A stretch of 64,000 bases of DNA from Doryteuthis pealeii (taxonomy: Eukaryota; Mollusca; Cephalopoda; Myopsida; Loliginidae): the NCBI GenBank assembly GCA_023376005.1, contig CM042181.1, forward strand, positions 26,303,694 through 26,367,693, given 5' to 3'. A program made the translations under genes and the position numbers. Below, piece by piece: positions 62,480-64,000 of the stretch; positions within the stretch are counted from its first letter, which is position 1, and each line of letters opens with the position of its first letter. The notes under the pieces were generated by a model. The model saw only the letters and a program-made list of their open reading frames with translations. It did no database searches and was not told the DNA's origin.

Positions 62480-64000
62480 GCAATAAGGAAAAGAAAGAAA
62501 GAAAGAAAGACAGCAATAAAAATGAAGAGCAAAAAAAAAAAAAAAAAAATAAAATAAAATAAAAAAGAAAAAAGAAAAAGAAAAAGAAAAAGAGAAAAGA
62601 AAGAAAGAAAAAAAATGAAAGGAAGAAAAAGAAAAGAGAAAAGAAAGAAAGAGTAATAAAAAAGGGAAAGGCATTAAAAAACAAAGAAAGGACAAAGTGG
62701 AGAGCTAATGGTAGGTATTGCTCTCCACCTCAGATGCAGAAAACAATCTCCATAGTCTAGCACAAGTGAAAAGGGGATAGACTCCCTCGCTGTCCGGCTG
62801 ATACCCACAATAGGCCACTCCGCCGACTTTACTTTTACTTTACATATATACAGTAGTTAGAGAGATTATAAAAAGGCGCAACGTGAATGTAACAGTTGTG
62901 CCGATGGTTATTGGTGCACTTGGAAAAAGAAGAACAAAGACTAACCTTATCTGGATCAGTGGCCATGACTTTAAAGAATACTGAACCAATGGCAATGTCA
63001 TCTGGGATGATTACTGATAATGAAGTGGCAGGGAATATCGGAGGATTATTATCACTAACGATGGATATTTTCACTGTCGTCGTTGTGAATTTACTTGGTT
63101 CATTTTTGCGGTAAACCTTGATATTCATCTAAAATAAAAAATGGGAAGCAAAGTTTACATTTAAAGTTCCGGCCGTTGGGGAATTTCGTTCATTGTACAT
63201 TAGGGTAGGTCGATTTTGGAACTGTAACATGTGGCGAAAGTTGCAAATTAACAAAGAATTACCATACAAAATAAACCTTGATATTCATCTAAAAGAATGG
63301 GAAACAAAGTTTACATTTAAAGTTACGGTCATTGGGGAATTTCGGTCATAGTACATTAGGGTAGGTCGATTTTGGAACTGTAACGTATCACATTTGGTGA
63401 AAGTTACAAACTAACAAAGAATTACCACACAAAATAAATTTCTTCAAAACTTTGTCTTCATTTGAGGAAATAGATTTTAATCTTTTAAAATGTTATCACT
63501 GTTACAGTTTATTATATAAAAAGTGTCATACGGCATTATGGATAAGTAATAATCTTTCGTTTACTTTATTTCTGTTCCATCATTTACCCAATTTCGTTTT
63601 GTAATTAACTACATATGATATATTCAAGTTATTCTATTATTTACAATATGTACATAAGACGTTACAATACTGTCCAAAAACACAGTTTATTTATTGGTGG
63701 TTGAGAAATAAAGTAAAATCATATCGTTTTAATGTCTGTATAAGAAAAAGTATTAAACCACGCATAACTAAATATTCATTCCAAGTTGTTCTATTAATAC
63801 ATTATGTAAATGGGATGTTACAAGAATTCGAAATTTGTCTGAAAATTTTAATAAATTGAAAATGAAAAAATAAAAAAAGTTTTACACTTACGTCTACTTG
63901 TCTTATGTTCAGATTAAGAAGTGACTTAGCAACTGTAATGGTTCCCTGTAAATCCATACTGAATAATTCCACTTGATTGACGACAATGTATTCCAAATTT
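32336..64000 (-). CDS. Large multi-exon cadherin gene, 3' two-thirds (20 exons)
   Basis: A type I membrane cell-adhesion protein of the cadherin superfamily, transcribed right to left. Twenty exons, described separately, join with consistent phases and mostly gtaagt/gtgagt donors. In order they give the end of one EC repeat, six more EC repeats, a membrane-adjacent region, one hydrophobic helix and the start of a cytoplasmic tail. EC hallmarks seen are DADN/DPDK/DADK calcium motifs, TAKD/ARD/ATD motifs at repeat ends, and one classical DVNDNSPKF linker. The membrane-adjacent region is not an EC repeat; its alternating strand and helix character recalls the membrane-adjacent domain of CDH23/PCDH15-type cadherins, which is inference. 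The 5' end is off the right edge; the tail is incomplete at the left. Orthology is not settled, so no symbol is given. Confidence 0.93.
32519..32900 (+). repeat. Mariner-TIR-like repeat
   Basis: It starts 'cagtggtaccttgacttacg' and shares 'gaggtacgaa' and 'cttcagatacgct' with 59780-59960. No transposase was seen. It lies upstream of exon 20, inside the intron between exons 19 and 20. Confidence 0.6.
32925..33235 (-). repeat. Dispersed family A copy
   Basis: It contains 'tcatccaccaggattccgtc', 'ctcaagcatcacggg', 'acccctctgcaggggtg', 'taatcggtg' and 'ccaccgacagg', shared with 39530-39600 and 28850-29010. Confidence 0.6.
33395..33640. repeat. 28-bp minisatellite next to exon 19 donor
   Basis: Eight to nine units around 'ggaacgggcacaacttggcc' plus agcccaa. 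It starts only about 10 bp beyond the exon 19 splice donor. The counterpart at 8790-8900 runs into the N gap, so the assembly breaks inside this array. Confidence 0.9.
33650..33859 (-). CDS. Cadherin exon 19: transmembrane helix
   Basis: A 210-nt exon. It reads QDVKGKISDNIGIKEKDSE, a stem, then WWMDDPW and a helix of about 24 hydrophobic residues starting AALVALAAIIILLCLIGIIV, followed by the stop-transfer boundary FTWSR. The first base completes a Cys codon from exon 18 and the last two bases are ag. Acceptor cag, donor gtgagt. The donor abuts a minisatellite. A copy at 8557-8769 is frame-broken. Confidence 0.93.
35775..36068. repeat. 25-bp minisatellite
   Basis: About 12 units of a 25-bp repeat centred on 'ggcgccctgggcaagtttga' plus acatt. 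Two sub-variants exist (caagtttga and aaatctgaa). The inverted copy at 6345-6660 has the same unit order with many indels. Frames through it produce repeats of the type FKLAQGANVQ that are not proteins. Confidence 0.9.
36393..37042 (+). mobile_element. Helitron-like non-autonomous element (reference copy)
   Basis: 650 bp: flank a|TCTTATTATAATGGAG at the 5' end, the perfect hairpin gcaccc-gga-gggtgc at 37015-37029, then atatatttgctag|t. It carries no protein. The inverted copy is at 5359-6005. Confidence 0.85.
37885..37927 (-). CDS. Cadherin exon 18 candidate, frame-broken here
   Basis: Between acceptor ttacag and donor g|gtaag there are 43 nt, which do not keep frame and give an in-frame TGA. 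The inverted copy at 4438-4488 has the same splice sites but 51 nt, which fit perfectly between exons 17 and 19 and read NKYNITQDFRRTYLALTC. The exon is therefore real, and this copy is either a sequencing error or a damaged allele. Confidence 0.6.
38050..38125. repeat. (GA)n microsatellite
   Basis: A long ga run preceded by gcgcgcgc. In the inverted arm it is at 4237-4305 as (CT)n and is shorter, with one interruption. Confidence 0.95.
38213..38448. mobile_element. MITE with perfect 8-bp target duplication and CCCTAA core
   Basis: A 236-bp element with inverted ends GGTGCTCTTTCAATATG / complement of the right end GGTGCTCTTCCAATGTG, extending to about 35 bp with 'gatctaccga'. It is flanked by identical aataatac (38205-38212 and 38449-38456). 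The core at 38328-38355 is 'aaccctaaaccctaaaccct' plus aaccct. An 8-bp duplication is typical of hAT elements (family knowledge). Confidence 0.85.
38501..38563 (-). CDS. Cadherin exon 17: membrane-adjacent domain
   Basis: A 63-nt exon. Its first base completes a Phe codon and it reads FTELIFVLAENKSPYLLANV then T, leaving two bases (aa). Acceptor tccag, donor gtaagt. A copy with two extra bases lies at 3799-3863. Confidence 0.85.
39146..40090 (-). repeat. Two tandem copies of dispersed family A
   Basis: 39146-39640 and 39641-40090 share order and wording: a 'ggcatatcaacc'/'gtcaaccctt' start, 'actaccagtccgggt'/'accaatccaggtctggg', 'aacctcaccatcagat', 'ccaggac', 'gaccctcggcca' and 'cttctag'. 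Other pieces are at 37320-37690, 32925-33220, 28200-29010, 22805-23110 and 48405-48520. The class is unknown; no TIR or LTR was found. Confidence 0.6.
40240..40326. repeat. (TA)n(TG)n microsatellite
   Basis: A run of ta dinucleotides to about 40292 followed by tg to 40326. The inverted-arm copy (1810-1880) is shorter and interrupted. Confidence 0.95.
40946..41023 (-). CDS. Cadherin exon 16: membrane-adjacent domain
   Basis: A 78-nt exon. Its first base completes the Arg codon split from exon 15, then YLSNMYNKTAIIETIRGTYD and DSGKI, leaving two bases (tt). Acceptor ctag, donor gtaagt. A damaged inverted copy lies at 1079-1154. Confidence 0.85.
41470..41830 (-). mobile_element. LINE C-terminal tail, decayed
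   Basis: The minus strand encodes MLHAVLNDSSKQHSTRKNMY, GHLPPITQTIELRRTLHAR, HSWRNKDGLITDVLL, a stop, then THGH. This is recognisably the same reverse-transcriptase tail as at 42926-43170 but retains the middle part. Its inverted copy is at 205-620. Confidence 0.7.
42620..42695. repeat. Perfect 31-bp stem hairpin
   Basis: Arms 42620-42650 and 42665-42695 are exact inverted copies with a 14-nt loop. It sits in the intron between exons 15 and 16, outside the inverted duplication. The stem is too perfect to be ancient. Confidence 0.95.
42926..43170 (-). mobile_element. LINE 3' fragment ending in (TGA)n tail
   Basis: The minus strand encodes NCTRMLRAVLNKTWKQHPTR, KQLYGHLPHITKTIRVRRTR and HAG, the C-terminal tail of a non-LTR retrotransposon reverse transcriptase family. 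The frame then jumps to a short 3' region ending in a (tga)n microsatellite at 42926-42948. Internally deleted compared with 41470-41830. Confidence 0.75.
43346..43434 (-). CDS. Cadherin exon 15: start of membrane-adjacent domain
   Basis: An 89-nt exon, phase 0 in, phase 2 out (caaag|gtaagt). It encodes INIVFDRNRLTLKMQNSPSD and then VGAKRDEYQ. A hydrophobic beta strand with N-R-x-x-L followed by a charged helix is what membrane-adjacent domains of CDH23-type cadherins begin with (family knowledge; the assignment is inference). Confidence 0.85.
43550..43840. repeat. (AAAAT)n-type low-complexity array
   Basis: About 290 bp of aaaat/aaataaaat units just upstream of exon 15 in the intron. Confidence 0.9.
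43860..44400. other. Unclassified, less AT-rich insert with imperfect hairpin
   Basis: 43885-43985 forms an imperfect inverted repeat of about 40 bp (caccgaagacgcacagtggc versus gccacagtgtgtgtcttcgg). Downstream sequence has a transposon-like look: short broken frames and a C-rich stretch near 44070. I could not assign a family. Confidence 0.4.
44405..44715 (+). mobile_element. GC-rich dispersed element (family B)
   Basis: It matches 54998-55228 in the same orientation and 53026-53285 inverted: 'cccccttgatttaaagg', 'gggtttattgcccagtgcc', 'gccaacgggatcaacgcatt', 'gagcttcggcttgtgg' and 'gtccttgtgtca'. Confidence 0.75.
44900..45091 (-). CDS. Cadherin exon 14: last EC repeat
   Basis: A 192-nt phase 0/0 exon (tag acceptor, gtgagt donor). 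It starts ATDADKGIYGETKYSIDDL, the textbook DxDxGxxG calcium motif and strand C, and continues to NYQFKVMARDMAPISKKTMA, the end strands with the A-R-D motif. No linker motif follows, so this is the membrane-proximal EC repeat. Confidence 0.95.
45789..46431 (+). mobile_element. Helitron-like element inserted in a (TA)n tract
   Basis: Inserted directly in (TA)n: the left flank is tatata|TCTTATTATAATGGAG and the right end reads atatatttgctag|tatatata, restoring the TA repeat. A CA/TA microsatellite precedes it (45726-45788). It is intact end to end at 643 bp. Strong support for precise A|T insertion without target duplication. Confidence 0.85.
46907..47070 (-). CDS. Cadherin exon 13: EC junction with canonical DVNDNSP linker
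   Basis: A 164-nt exon entering in phase 1 and leaving in phase 0 (tat|gtaagt). It contains the only classical inter-repeat linker in the window, VRIVDVNDNSPKFSFP, followed by ERMPNTYFGILSSQAG and ILTVY. This anchors the whole chain of exons as cadherin without needing a search. Confidence 0.96.
47985..48240 (+). mobile_element. tRNA-like SINE
   Basis: It opens 'taagtaaaatcgtcggagtt' and has 'agcgagggagtctatacccttttcact'-type core pieces, 'gaggtggagcgcca' and 'taccatcagct'. It closes with a reverse tRNA-like module: gttggcgagggtcggtatcg (B-box like) and 'ctaccgactgagctagc' (A-box side). Relatives are at 21190-21440, 21530-21780 and 62695-62845. Confidence 0.8.
48890..49165. repeat. 34-bp minisatellite
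   Basis: About eight tandem copies of a 34-bp unit containing 'cttttgggtaagggagattt' and 'tgcgccctctgaa'. It lies in the intron between exons 12 and 13, about 100 bp from exon 12. Open frames through it are repeats, not genes. Confidence 0.9.
49264..49401 (-). CDS. Cadherin exon 12: EC repeat core
   Basis: A 138-nt exon entering in phase 1 (A codon split g|cc) and leaving in phase 1 (gaag|gtaact). It encodes AKFSVVYEFQTSSCLLKLLN, then EIDYETDRHIYDLVIEVTY, the familiar L-D-Y-E-x-x-x-x-Y-x-L-x-I-x-V of EC domains, and ends SQNNKRE. Confidence 0.92.
49924..50297. mobile_element. MITE-like element with TIRs and a telomere-like core
   Basis: The left end 'gtatgtggtctacc' then 'gtttgaatgtggcctac' pairs with the inverted right end, whose complement reads 'ggtatgtggcctaccc' then 'ggtttgaatgtgtcctacc'. 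The core holds 'ccataaccctaacgcctaac'. It resembles the 38213 element in design (gtatgtgatctacc-like TIR plus CCCTAA core). No clear target duplication. Confidence 0.65.
50519..51410 (+). mobile_element. Helitron-like non-autonomous element, long form
   Basis: It starts a|TCTTATTATAATGGAGAT and ends 'tgtgtgctag|t'. The terminal hairpin is weaker than in its relatives. It lies just downstream of exon 11 and contains a (TA)n tract near 50616-50641. Confidence 0.75.
51472..51578 (-). CDS. Cadherin exon 11: EC repeat N-terminal half
   Basis: A 107-nt exon (tag acceptor, g|gtattt donor). Its first base completes the split Tyr codon from exon 10, giving YLDLKENTPVGTKILSMK with the XEX glutamate and P-V-G-T, typical of strand A/B of an EC repeat. 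It ends RIVCKITNDY plus one base. The calcium DxD motif is replaced by VANVNLA, so this repeat probably binds calcium weakly (inference). Confidence 0.88.
51640..52560. other. Intron segment with hairpins, poly-G, (TA)n and (GT)n
   Basis: It contains an 11-bp hairpin (51651-51676, loop gtta), a 14-base G run near 51766-51780 inside an inverted pair gcgaactttgattcccgc/gcgggaatctcgc, a 12-bp hairpin ccaggcagagag/ctctctgcctgg near 51845-51871, and (TA)n at 52240-52279. A SINE-like piece at 52390-52515 is shared with 58735-58845. No coding signal was seen. Confidence 0.6.
52763..52796. repeat. Perfect 15-bp stem hairpin
   Basis: gtacataattgttag, loop ggta, and the exact inverted arm. It ends about 55 bp before the Helitron-like element. 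Confidence 0.9.
52851..53754 (+). mobile_element. Helitron-like element with a nested insertion
   Basis: It starts a|TCTTATTATAATGGAG and ends with a hairpin (gcaccaggagggtgc) and 'atatatttgctag|t'. This fits Helitron rules: 5' TC, a 3' hairpin shortly before CTRR, insertion between A and T, no target duplication. It is interrupted at 53026-53285 by the GC-rich element. Confidence 0.8.
53026..53285 (-). mobile_element. GC-rich element (family B) nested in Helitron-like copy
   Basis: A 260-bp insertion relative to the uninterrupted copies at 36393 and 45789. It is flanked by 19-bp near-identical duplications, 53007-53025 and 53286-53304 (two mismatches). It is the inverted counterpart of 44405-44715 and 54998-55228. 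Long target duplications suggest LINE-mediated retroposition. Confidence 0.8.
53773..53894 (-). CDS. Cadherin exon 10: EC repeat junction (divergent)
   Basis: A 122-nt exon entering in phase 0 and leaving with two bases of a split Tyr codon. It starts FKVQASDQSWQPKTDEADVV (A-x-D repeat end). The linker is not recognisable as DxNDN: it reads NVTRVDPQTGNLRFVQPFY. It breaks the all-phase-0 rule of the upstream exons. The donor tta|gtaagt immediately follows; read without splicing, the frame would meet a stop. Confidence 0.88.
54119..54250 (-). CDS. Cadherin exon 9: EC repeat core
   Basis: A 132-nt phase 0/0 exon. It encodes IPNGEIKMTIPDQYKEAKAY, then FGVSDLGAIYLKKSLV and ends NSAVYR. The G-x-I strand is G-A-I; F-G-V-S-D-L matches the EC core. 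It is followed by gtaagt. The next bases downstream in the intron show a 20-bp fragment of the tRNA-like SINE (54073-54100). Confidence 0.9.
54327..54817 (+). mobile_element. Helitron-like non-autonomous element
   Basis: It starts 'cttattataatggagatt' and ends with the hairpin gcgccc-agg-gggcgc followed by 'tgacttttgcttg'. It is a shorter member of the TC...CTAG family; the first T of TC is masked by the A run of the insertion site and the 3' end is CTTG. It lies in the intron between exons 8 and 9. Confidence 0.75.
54998..55228 (+). mobile_element. GC-rich dispersed element (family B), plus orientation
   Basis: It shares 'gatttaaaggggcag', 'gggtttattgcc', 'gtgcctgaggcgc' and 'accttgtgtcata' with 44405-44715 and, inverted, 53026-53285. 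Its base composition is clearly richer in G and C than its surroundings. Probably a SINE-type retroposon, given the long target duplication of the 53 kb copy. Confidence 0.75.
55275..55472 (-). CDS. Cadherin exon 8: EC repeat junction
   Basis: A 198-nt phase 0/0 exon, the same length as exon 6. It starts LTISATDQSSQPKTTTATVY, has the linker IIRNQFAPEITP (again RN rather than DxNDN), then MSVENIDTTFP with the XEX glutamate, and ends LDVTDKDKSISGN. Donor gtaagt, acceptor ttgtag. Confidence 0.94.
55524..56039 (-). mobile_element. LTR-like element (possible solo LTR)
   Basis: On the minus strand a 516-bp segment starts TGTAG and ends CTACA (5-bp inverted ends). It has a TATA-like 'tatataaatagctc' in the middle and an 'aataaag' polyadenylation signal near the 3' end: the order U3, TATA, R, polyA of an LTR. 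No matching 5-bp target duplication is seen at these ends. An 'ataagat' heptamer lies on both sides about 10 bp further out on one side, so the exact ends are unsure. Confidence 0.5.
56241..56301. repeat. 26-bp stem hairpin with one mismatch
   Basis: Arms 56241-56266 and 56276-56301 are inverted copies with a single mismatch and a 9-nt loop. It sits in the intron between exons 7 and 8. Confidence 0.9.
56575..56700 (-). CDS. Cadherin exon 7: EC repeat core
   Basis: A 126-nt phase 0/0 exon. It encodes SPSGQLVYSIVPSSEYFFI, then SPAQGDIFVKDVL and ends GLGDTVT. It fits the EC core pattern Y-S-I then F-F-I-S-P-x-x-G-x-I-x-V. A (GA)n tract lies about 60 bp upstream of the acceptor in the intron. 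Confidence 0.93.
57250..57737 (+). mobile_element. Helitron-like 3' part with expanded 11-bp minisatellite
   Basis: The end reads 'acgctcggagggtgcata' then ttcttg|tt, the hairpin and terminus of the TC...CTAG family. Inside, 57268-57625 is a tandem array of an 11-bp unit alternating attaaaattag and attaaaataag. In the sister copy at 54680 this site has only two or three units. Confidence 0.75.
57795..57992 (-). CDS. Cadherin exon 6: EC repeat junction
   Basis: A 198-nt phase 0/0 exon. It starts FQVIARDNTTSSKTSEVTVY (repeat end with the A-R-D motif), has the non-classical linker VVRNLNPPLF, then ATVKEYSP with the XEX glutamate, and ends VRATDKDAIQNPS, the DxD motif of the next repeat. Acceptor cag, donor gtaagt. 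Confidence 0.94.
58100..58845. repeat. Intron with SINE-like 3' part shared with 52390-52515
   Basis: 58735-58845 shares 'actaataccattgggaaag', 'ccagctatg' and 'gtaaatag' with 52390-52515. The upstream 58100-58730 stretch is less AT-rich and looks transposon-derived, but I recognise no protein in it. Confidence 0.55.
58950..59069 (-). CDS. Cadherin exon 5: EC repeat core
   Basis: A 120-nt phase 0/0 exon with a tag acceptor and gtaagt donor. It encodes DPVFYSIPPRNKDAQYFSI, then EKDGKITVIGDV and SDKRDQYT: a short EC core in which the usual T/S-G-x-I is K-D-G-K-I. Confidence 0.92.
59240..59540 (+). repeat. Repeat shared with 26360-26455 and 26127-26272, split by (GA)n
   Basis: The first part (gttgcttatccgccgaattc, cacctcagctaaataat) matches 26390-26450. 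The part after the (GA)n tract (59337-59414) matches 26140-26272, including 'tttttacatattgaacta' and the end 'acaggtcctg'. A decayed copy also lies at 26626-26760. This may be a second Helitron-like family. Confidence 0.65.
59780..59960 (+). repeat. Mariner-TIR-like repeat 'accttgacttacgagt'
   Basis: It shares 'taccttgacttacgagtg', 'gagttacgag' and 'cttcagatacgct' with 32520-32650. An end motif of this kind is known from Tc1/mariner-type terminal inverted repeats; the other end was not located. Confidence 0.6.
60193..60375 (-). CDS. Cadherin exon 4: EC repeat junction
   Basis: A 183-nt phase 0/0 exon, the same length as exon 2. It starts LTITAKDHGYPQNQATASL, the last strands of an EC repeat with the conserved A-x-D-x-G-x-P, then reads VVGNRNAPEF at the linker where DxNDNxP is expected, and ends FVGQVTATDADN. 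The acidic XEX residue is present as TINENVP. The donor is gtaagt. Confidence 0.95.
60400..60700 (+). repeat. Dispersed repeat shared with 27700-28060
   Basis: Both loci carry 'gtcctcatc' with 'ttattgtta', then 'acaacatttcagcc', 'ccggcctt', 'gtcgtaatcggga' and 'ggattgaacct' with similar spacing. A SINE-like tRNA-derived 3' part is possible but unproven. Confidence 0.6.
61020..61680 (-). mobile_element. Helitron-like family remnant, minus strand
   Basis: The minus strand from 61670 reads 'aatggagattatgta', 'ctgtctttaaccgaaact' and 'acgtca', the 5' region of the TC...CTAG family found at 50519 and 54327. Sequence at 61130-61240 matches the following part of those copies. Unrelated sequence at 61245-61600 appears inserted. 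Confidence 0.6.
61739..61882 (-). CDS. Cadherin exon 3: EC repeat core
   Basis: A 144-nt phase 0/0 exon (cag acceptor, gtaagt donor). It encodes GENGRITYNIS, then YFYVNPVSGEITVTTLL, the classical EC core (G-x-I/Y-x-I then F-x-V-x-P-x-S-G-x-I-x-V), ending KNGPKQYI. It directly follows the DPDK of the preceding exon, completing the DxDxGxNG-like signature. Confidence 0.93.
62160..62690. repeat. GAAA-rich satellite with 'gagcaataagga' unit
   Basis: About ten copies of a variable 28-45 bp unit: gagcaataaggag followed by a run of gaaa. It is preceded by (TTA)n at 62069-62100 and followed by A-rich sequence. It lies in the intron between exons 2 and 3. The long open frames on its minus strand (F/L/S only) are not genes. 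Confidence 0.9.
62695..62845 (-). mobile_element. tRNA-like SINE copy
   Basis: The minus strand shares long stretches with copies at 47995-48235 and 21530-21780: 'agcgagggagtctatcccc', 'ttttcact', 'gaggtggag' and 'taccattagctc'. This is the same dispersed family, truncated before its tRNA-like end. Confidence 0.75.
62946..63128 (-). CDS. Cadherin exon 2: EC repeat junction
   Basis: A 183-nt phase 0/0 exon with a ttttag acceptor and a gttagt donor. It begins MNIKVYRKNEPSKF (last strand of one EC repeat, with the usual A-x-D replaced by YRKN), passes the linker SDNNPPIFP and ends in FFKVMATDPDK, the DxD calcium motif of the next repeat. Its first 17 bases and its acceptor are duplicated 160 bp upstream (see the intron duplication). 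Confidence 0.92.
63112..63438. repeat. 160-bp tandem duplication carrying the exon 2 acceptor
   Basis: Two adjacent copies (63112-63271 and 63272-63438) differ by scattered substitutions and small indels. Each contains the reverse complement of the exon 2 start and its tttag-type acceptor, so the intron holds a decoy acceptor at 63289-63290 upstream of the real one. Confidence 0.85.
63439..63891. other. Intron, AT-rich, no feature seen
   Basis: Part of the intron between exons 1 and 2. AT-rich unique-looking sequence with no repeat or coding signal that I could recognise. Confidence 0.6.
63892..64000 (-). CDS. Cadherin exon 1 of window (partial, continues off right edge)
   Basis: The open frame runs from the window edge to a gtaagt donor at 63891-63886. 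It contains the EC core stretch FSMDLQGTITVAKSLL, matching the cadherin pattern 'F-x-hydrophobic-D-x-x-G-x-I-x-V' in the middle of an EC repeat. It ends in phase 0 after NIRQVD. The exon's 5' end is not in the window. Confidence 0.85.

Noticed and set aside
62116..62695. Overlapping 138-191 residue open frames on the minus strand
   Set aside because: They translate GAAA-rich satellite into F/L/S only, in three frames at once; no gene.
1..64000. A novel defence, biosynthetic or other gene system
   Set aside because: Only one gene is supported, a cadherin; everything else is repeats or assembly structure. I found no evidence for an unknown multi-gene system.

Overview
The window is animal nuclear DNA: AT-rich, intron-rich, and full of microsatellites, LINE and SINE fragments and small DNA transposons. 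A lophotrochozoan, probably a mollusc and perhaps a coleoid cephalopod, fits the repeat content and the style of the cadherin gene. That placement is inference; no taxonomic marker is present. There are no operons, ribosomal RNA genes, convincing functional tRNA genes or CRISPR arrays.

The one real gene is a large cadherin on the minus strand, running from beyond the right edge (64000) to about 32336. I could place 20 consecutive exons with consensus splice sites and matching phases. They encode the end of one extracellular cadherin (EC) repeat, six further EC repeats, a membrane-adjacent domain spread over small exons, one transmembrane helix (in 33650-33859) and the first 32 cytoplasmic residues. 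The 5' end (signal peptide and earlier EC repeats) lies to the right of the window. The rest of the cytoplasmic tail was not found. Several inter-repeat linkers read R-N-x-x-x-P instead of the classical DxNDNxP. EC repeats are built from alternating phase-0 exons.

The left half is structurally odd. Bases 1-8900 are an inverted, indel-rich copy of about 33400-42065, including copies of four cadherin exons that are mostly frame-broken. A 100-N gap (8901-9000) follows. The next segment opens with a 7.2 kb palindrome (9001-16226, centre near 12603) and then a further degraded partial copy of one arm. The pattern of homopolymer and short-repeat differences at a contig join suggests noisy or fold-back long-read sequence rather than biology, but this is unproven.

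Between 17 and 32 kb I see no supported gene: decayed LINE reverse transcriptase, Tc1/mariner traces, a mariner-type MITE, tRNA-like SINEs, perfect hairpins and simple repeats. The introns carry a Helitron-like family (5' TC, 3' hairpin, CTAG end, A/T insertion), one copy with a nested GC-rich element flanked by 19-bp duplications, a MITE with a perfect 8-bp target duplication and an internal telomere-like motif, an LTR-like element, LINE 3' tails and several minisatellites.
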